Assembly: GCA_018241665.1 (NCBI GenBank)
Contig: JAFEDK010000008.1
Coordinates: forward strand, 243,279 to 307,278
From: Pseudomonadota bacterium
GTDB taxonomy: Bacteria; Pseudomonadota; Gammaproteobacteria; Burkholderiales; Rhodocyclaceae
Direction: 5' to 3'
DNA length: 64,000 nucleotides
The position numbers and the translations under genes were made by a program. This document shows, in pieces, positions 60,321 to 64,000 of this stretch. Position 1 is the first letter of the stretch. The number at the start of each line of letters is the position of its first letter. Below the pieces are notes generated by a model. That model was not told the DNA's origin and did no database searches. It saw only the letters and a program-made list of their open reading frames with translations.

Positions 60321-62117
60321 TCAGAACTGCGCCTCCTCCAGCGCAAGCGCTCCTGCCGCACCATTCACCACCGCATAGGCAAGCCCAGGCGCCTGGGACA
60401 GCACATGATCGGCGTAGAAACGCGCCGTGGTGATCTTGGCCTGGTAGAACGCGGCGTCACCGGCACCCTCCGCCAGCCGACGGGCCGAAACCAGCGCACC
60501 ACGCGCCAGTTGCCAGCCGCCAGCCACGATGCCGAGCAGTTTGAGGAAGGGAACCGAGCCCACAGAGGCGGCCTTGATGTCCTTGCCGAACGTGGCGACG
60601 ATGTAATCCACCGCCTCCTCCACCGCCCCGATGCCGGCAGCGAGGGATTTACGGATTGCCGCGAATTCGTCACCGGGGGCCTCGGCCAGTTGGGCCTCGA
60701 CCTTGCGCATCTCGGCCACCACCCCCTTGGCGGTCAAGCCGCTCTCGCGGGCGATCTTGCGACCGATCAGATCGTTCGCCTGGATCGCCGTCGTGCCTTC
60801 GTAGATCGCCGTGATGCGGGCATCACGGAAATGCTGGGCTGCCCCGGTTTCCTCGATGAAGCCCATGCCACCATGCACCTGCACACCGGTCGAGGTGATC
60901 TCGATGGCGCTCTCGGTGAGCCAGCCCTTCACCACCGGAATCATCAGATCGACGAAAGCCTGGTTCTGGGCCCGTACCGCCGCGTCGGCGTGATAATGGG
61001 CGTGGTCGGTCGCAGCACCGACCACATAGGCCAGCGCACGCTGGGCCTCAATCTGCGACTTCATGCTGAGCAGCATGCGGCGCACATCGGCGTGATGGAT
61101 GATGCTGACTTTCGGGCCGCCGCGCACGCCGGCTTCGGTGCCCTGGACGCGGTCCTTGGCATAGGCCAGGGCTTGCTGGTAGGCCCGCTCGGACAGCGCC
61201 AGACCTTCCATGCCGACGGCGAAGCGGGCTTCGTTCATCATGATGAACATGTACTCCAGACCCCGGTTGGCCTCACCGACCAGCGTACCGATGGCGCCGC
61301 CCTTGTCACCGAAGGCCAGCACCGCCGTCGGGCTGGCATGAATGCCGAGCTTGTGCTCGATGGACACGCAATGTACGTCGTTGCGCTCACCCGGCGTACC
61401 GTCGGCCTTCAGCAGGAACTTCGGCACGACGAACAGCGAAATGCCCTTCACCCCTTCCGGCGCGTCCGGCAAGCGGGCCAGCACCAGGTGGATGATGTTA
61501 TCGGTCATGTCGTGCTCACCGTAGGTGATGAAGATCTTCTGACCGAAAATCTTGTAGGTGCCATCCCCCTGAGGCACCGCGCGAGTACGCACCGCCGCCA
61601 GGTCGGAGCCGGCCTGGGGTTCGGTAAGGTTCATGGTCCCGGTCCATTCGCCGCTCACCATCTTGGGCAGATAGGCCGCCTTCTGCTCGTCGCTGCCACA
61701 CAGCTTGATGGCCTCGATGGCGCCAGTGGTCAGCATCGGGCACAGGGAGAAGGCCATGTTGGCCGATTTCCACATTTCCATCACCGCGGTGGAGACCAGC
61801 TTCGGCAAGCCCTGGCCACCGAACTCCGGTTCGCAGGCCAGCGCCGTCCACCCCGCCTCGGCGAACTGCGTGTAGGCCTCCTTCCAACCGGTCGCCGTGC
61901 TCACTTCGCCGTTGTCCCAACGGGCACCTTCCTGGTCACCGCTCCAGTTGAGCGGCGCCAGAACGCCACTGGCAAACTTGTTGGCTTCCTCGAGGATCGC
62001 ATCCACCACATCGGCGCTCGCCTCCTCGCAGCCCGGCAGGGCCGACACGGCGTCGAGGCCGGCCAGTTCCTTCATGACGAACTGCATGTCACGGATCGGT
62101 GCGTTGTAGCTGCTCAT
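60321..62117 (-). CDS. Acyl-CoA dehydrogenase with C-terminal extension
   Basis: A 598-residue FAD enzyme of the larger acyl-CoA dehydrogenase group (with a C-terminal domain beyond the usual 380 residues). The start ATG at 62117 gives MSSYNAPIRDMQFVM. Core motifs include MNLTEPQAGSDLAAVRT, EHKLGIHASPTAV and GGMGFIEE, with IYEGTTAIQANDLIGRK near residue 430. It oxidises an acyl-CoA and passes electrons to the ETF encoded in the same operon. Substrate length is not evident. It follows the CbiM-like gene by 61 bases. Confidence 0.94.
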   Translation of the reverse strand: MSSYNAPIRDMQFVMKELAGLDAVSALPGCEEASADVVDAILEEANKFASGVLAPLNWSGDQEGARWDNGEVSTATGWKEAYTQFAEAGWTALACEPEFGGQGLPKLVSTAVMEMWKSANMAFSLCPMLTTGAIEAIKLCGSDEQKAAYLPKMVSGEWTGTMNLTEPQAGSDLAAVRTRAVPQGDGTYKIFGQKIFITYGEHDMTDNIIHLVLARLPDAPEGVKGISLFVVPKFLLKADGTPGERNDVHCVSIEHKLGIHASPTAVLAFGDKGGAIGTLVGEANRGLEYMFIMMNEARFAVGMEGLALSERAYQQALAYAKDRVQGTEAGVRGGPKVSIIHHADVRRMLLSMKSQIEAQRALAYVVGAATDHAHYHADAAVRAQNQAFVDLMIPVVKGWLTESAIEITSTGVQVHGGMGFIEETGAAQHFRDARITAIYEGTTAIQANDLIGRKIARESGLTAKGVVAEMRKVEAQLAEAPGDEFAAIRKSLAAGIGAVEEAVDYIVATFGKDIKAASVGSVPFLKLLGIVAGGWQLARGALVSARRLAEGAGDAAFYQAKITTARFYADHVLSQAPGLAYAVVNGAAGALALEEAQF

Positions 62118-62178
62118 CGTTCTTTTCTCCACACGGTGTTGTTATTTGGTTTTTGATGGCCATTAGGCCTGGGCACTG

Positions 62179-62844
62179 CTATTTGTTCATCAGGTAATGT
62201 CTGTCATCGAAGCTGGCCACCCATTCCGGGCGATAGACCACCATCAGGGTCAGGGCCATGCCCGACAGCCAGGCCTCGGCGAAGCCCAGCAGCAGGAAGA
62301 ACGGCAAATATTCGGACAGGAGCTTGTCAGCCGGATAGGCACCCGCTGAGAACAGCATCAGGGATGCGATCAAGCCCTGGATCAGGACGATCACCATCGC
62401 ACCGATGAAAGCATTGATGAAGATGTAGACGAAGAAATGCTTGGGCAGCCAGCGTTCCACGAGGCGGAAATACAGGGCGCCCAGCGCCACCGGCACGATG
62501 CCCATGGCGAGGAAATTGATTGGGATGGCGGTCCACTCGATGCTGCCGTTCAGCGTTACGCCGATCAGCGCAAGAGCCAGTACCACGAGCGCAAGTTGCG
62601 GCCCGAAGATCAATGTGGCGGCCATCGCCCCGAGGATGTGAAGGTTGAGACCGGGATACACGCCGGCGTTCAGGCTCCACAGCAGGGTCAGTATGACGGC
62701 GGCGCCCGCCAGGGCATTCAGTTGATGCCCATCGTGCAGGCGCCGCCACGGAGCTGTCTTGATCACCCACGCTCCGGCTCCCAGTCCACAAAGACAGGCA
62801 AAGATGTGCCAGCCTGCGGAGAAGAGGTCGGGCGCGAAGTTCAT
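62179..62844 (-). CDS. CbiM-like energy-coupling-factor membrane protein
   Basis: A 221-residue membrane protein with about six helices, close to the CbiM/NikM substrate-binding subunits of cobalt and nickel transporters. The helix segment LNLHILGAMAATLIFGP is family-like. However, the protein starts MNFAPDLFSAGWHIF, without the N-terminal Met-His-Ile-x-Glu-Gly that holds Ni or Co in CbiM/NikM. No CbiQ, CbiO or T-unit gene lies nearby. It sits between etfA (26 bases) and the acyl-CoA dehydrogenase, so its job may differ from metal uptake. The substrate is unknown. Confidence 0.82.
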   Translation of the reverse strand: MNFAPDLFSAGWHIFACLCGLGAGAWVIKTAPWRRLHDGHQLNALAGAAVILTLLWSLNAGVYPGLNLHILGAMAATLIFGPQLALVVLALALIGVTLNGSIEWTAIPINFLAMGIVPVALGALYFRLVERWLPKHFFVYIFINAFIGAMVIVLIQGLIASLMLFSAGAYPADKLLSEYLPFFLLLGFAEAWLSGMALTLMVVYRPEWVASFDDRHYLMNK

Positions 62845-62870
62845 TCAGCCAGCCCCGGATCCGGTCGTCC

Positions 62871-63812
62871 TCAGACGGCGGAGGTCAGTTGCGGCACGGC
62901 CTCGAAGAGGTCGGCGACGAGGCCGTAGTCGGCCACCTGGAAGATCGGCGCTTCCGGATCCTTGTTGATCGCGACGATCACCTTGGAGTCCTTCATGCCG
63001 GCCAGGTGCTGGATGGCGCCGGAGATGCCGACCGCCAGGTAGAGCTGCGGGGCGACGATCTTGCCGGTCTGGCCGACCTGGTAGTCGTTGGGCACGAAGC
63101 CGGCATCGACAGCGGCACGGGATGCGCCGAGGGCGGCACCGAGCTTGTCGGCCAGCGGCTCGAGCAGCTTGTGGTAGTTCTCGCCGCTGCCCACGCCACG
63201 ACCACCGGAAACGATGATCTTGGCGGCGCCCAGTTCGGGGCGGGCAGACTTGGTCAACTCACGGCCGACCAGCTTGGACAGGCCCAGATCAGCAACCGCG
63301 GTCACATTCTCAACAGCAGCCGAACCACCCGCAGCCGCCGCCTCGAAGGCAGTGGTACGCACGGTGATGACCTTCACCGGATCGGCGGACTTCACGGTAG
63401 CCAGTGCATTGCCGGCGTAGATCGGACGCACGAAGGTATCGGCGGACTCGATGGCGACGATCTCGGAAATCTGAGCCACGTCGAGCAACGCGGCGACGCG
63501 CGGCAGCACGTTCTTGCCAAAGGTGGTAGCGGGGGCCAGCACGTGGGTGATGGCGCCGGCAGACGCCTGGACCACGGCGAGAACCTGAGCAGCCAGGTTC
63601 TCGGCGGCCTGATCGGCAAAAACGGCGGAATCCGCCACCAGCACCTTGGCGACGCCAGCCACCTTGGCAGCAGCCTCGACCGCGGCGGACGCAGCGGAAC
63701 CAGCCACCAGCACGGCGACATCGCCGCCGAGCTTGGCAGCAGCGGAAATGGTGTTGAGGGTTGCGCCCTTCAAGGACGCATTATCGTGCTCGGCAACAAC
63801 CAGAATCGTCAT
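62871..63812 (-). CDS. etfA: Electron transfer flavoprotein, alpha subunit
   Basis: A 313-residue FAD-binding subunit (FixB type). The C-terminal FAD domain is intact: [44 protein letters not shown] (in part) and [15 protein letters not shown]. It forms a dimer with EtfB and takes electrons from acyl-CoA dehydrogenases. The start overlaps the etfB stop (TAATG), so the two are translationally coupled. The acyl-CoA dehydrogenase of the same operon is a likely partner. Confidence 0.97.
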   Translation of the reverse strand: MTILVVAEHDNASLKGATLNTISAAAKLGGDVAVLVAGSAASAAVEAAAKVAGVAKVLVADSAVFADQAAENLAAQVLAVVQASAGAITHVLAPATTFGKNVLPRVAALLDVAQISEIVAIESADTFVRPIYAGNALATVKSADPVKVITVRTTAFEAAAAGGSAAVENVTAVADLGLSKLVGRELTKSARPELGAAKIIVSGGRGVGSGENYHKLLEPLADKLGAALGASRAAVDAGFVPNDYQVGQTGKIVAPQLYLAVGISGAIQHLAGMKDSKVIVAINKDPEAPIFQVADYGLVADLFEAVPQLTSAV

Positions 63813-64000
63813 TACAGCACCTTCGCTTCGTTCTTGAGTTTTTCGACCAACTGAGCCACGTCAGCCACGATCACGCCGGCGCTGCGCTTGGCCGGCTCGA
63901 CGACCTTCAGCGTCGCCAGGCGGGGAGCCACGTCAACGCCCAGATCGGCCGGCTTGACGGTTTCCAGCGGCTTCTTCTTGGCCTTCATGATGTTCGGCAG
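63812..64000 (-). CDS. etfB: Electron transfer flavoprotein, beta subunit (C-terminal part)
   Basis: The last 62 codons of etfB; the rest lies beyond the window end. The segment [13 protein letters not shown] is the EtfB recognition-loop region that binds acyl-CoA dehydrogenases, followed by the C-terminal helix [15 protein letters not shown]. The TAA stop overlaps the etfA ATG by one base. Confidence 0.95.
   Translation of the reverse strand: MPNIMKAKKKPLETVKPADLGVDVAPRLATLKVVEPAKRSAGVIVADVAQLVEKLKNEAKVL

Overview
The window looks like chromosomal DNA of a betaproteobacterium, most likely Rhodocyclales (Azospira, Dechloromonas or Zoogloea type). The reasons are the high GC content, the conserved order hupB - tRNA-Val - tRNA-Asp - ppiD, a fabI gene beside a family-5 solute-binding protein, and a complete exosortase A (XrtA/EpsH, PEP-CTERM-type) exopolysaccharide locus. 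This placement is inferred from gene content; no database search was possible. Nearly all of the window is coding, and no insertion sequence, phage or CRISPR array was seen.

Left part (1-22551). The 3' end of an error-prone DNA polymerase (dnaE2/imuC) and a small lipoprotein come first. Next is a plus-strand cluster (2433-7076) behind a Fur-like box: a dihaem MauG/cytochrome-c-peroxidase-type lipoprotein, a porin, a periplasmic FMN-binding protein with a flavinylation motif, ApbE, and a His-rich membrane protein. It reads as an iron-responsive flavin and haem electron-transfer system of the envelope. A solute-binding protein, fabI, ppiD, two tRNAs, hupB, rpsT, a thiolase, a CobD/CbiB-family protein, a CoA-type NUDIX hydrolase, a retropepsin-like protease, a glutamine amidotransferase, yajQ, ppnP and a compact argD-argF-argG operon follow.

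Centre (22712-46914). Nineteen genes run without a break on the minus strand. In transcription order they are the export lipoprotein, chain-length protein, tyrosine kinase, outer-membrane barrel, ATPase, deacetylase, FemAB-like protein, XrtA-EpsI fusion, amidotransferase, glycosyltransferase, second amidotransferase, glycosyltransferase, AlgD-like sugar dehydrogenase, transglutaminase-like protein, third glycosyltransferase, PaaK-like adenylate-forming enzyme, second deacetylase, TPR protein and a lyase-like secreted protein. Together they suggest a decorated uronic-acid-containing polymer that is exported, trimmed and probably linked to PEP-CTERM protein sorting. No PEP-CTERM substrate and no PrsK/PrsR-type regulator lies in the window.

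Right part (47110-64000). A DUF1302-type outer-membrane protein and a LolD/MacB-type ATPase stand divergent from a LolA-like periplasmic protein, with no permease gene between them. The rnr-rlmB-hugZ-like operon follows. Three identical tRNA-Leu(CAG) genes come next, each with its own consensus promoter and terminator. After a small membrane protein, two cyclic-di-GMP proteins (CHASE-PAS-PAS-GGDEF-EAL and CBS-GGDEF-EAL) converge with overlapping stop codons. The last operon is etfB-etfA, a CbiM-like membrane protein and an acyl-CoA dehydrogenase; etfB is cut by the window end.
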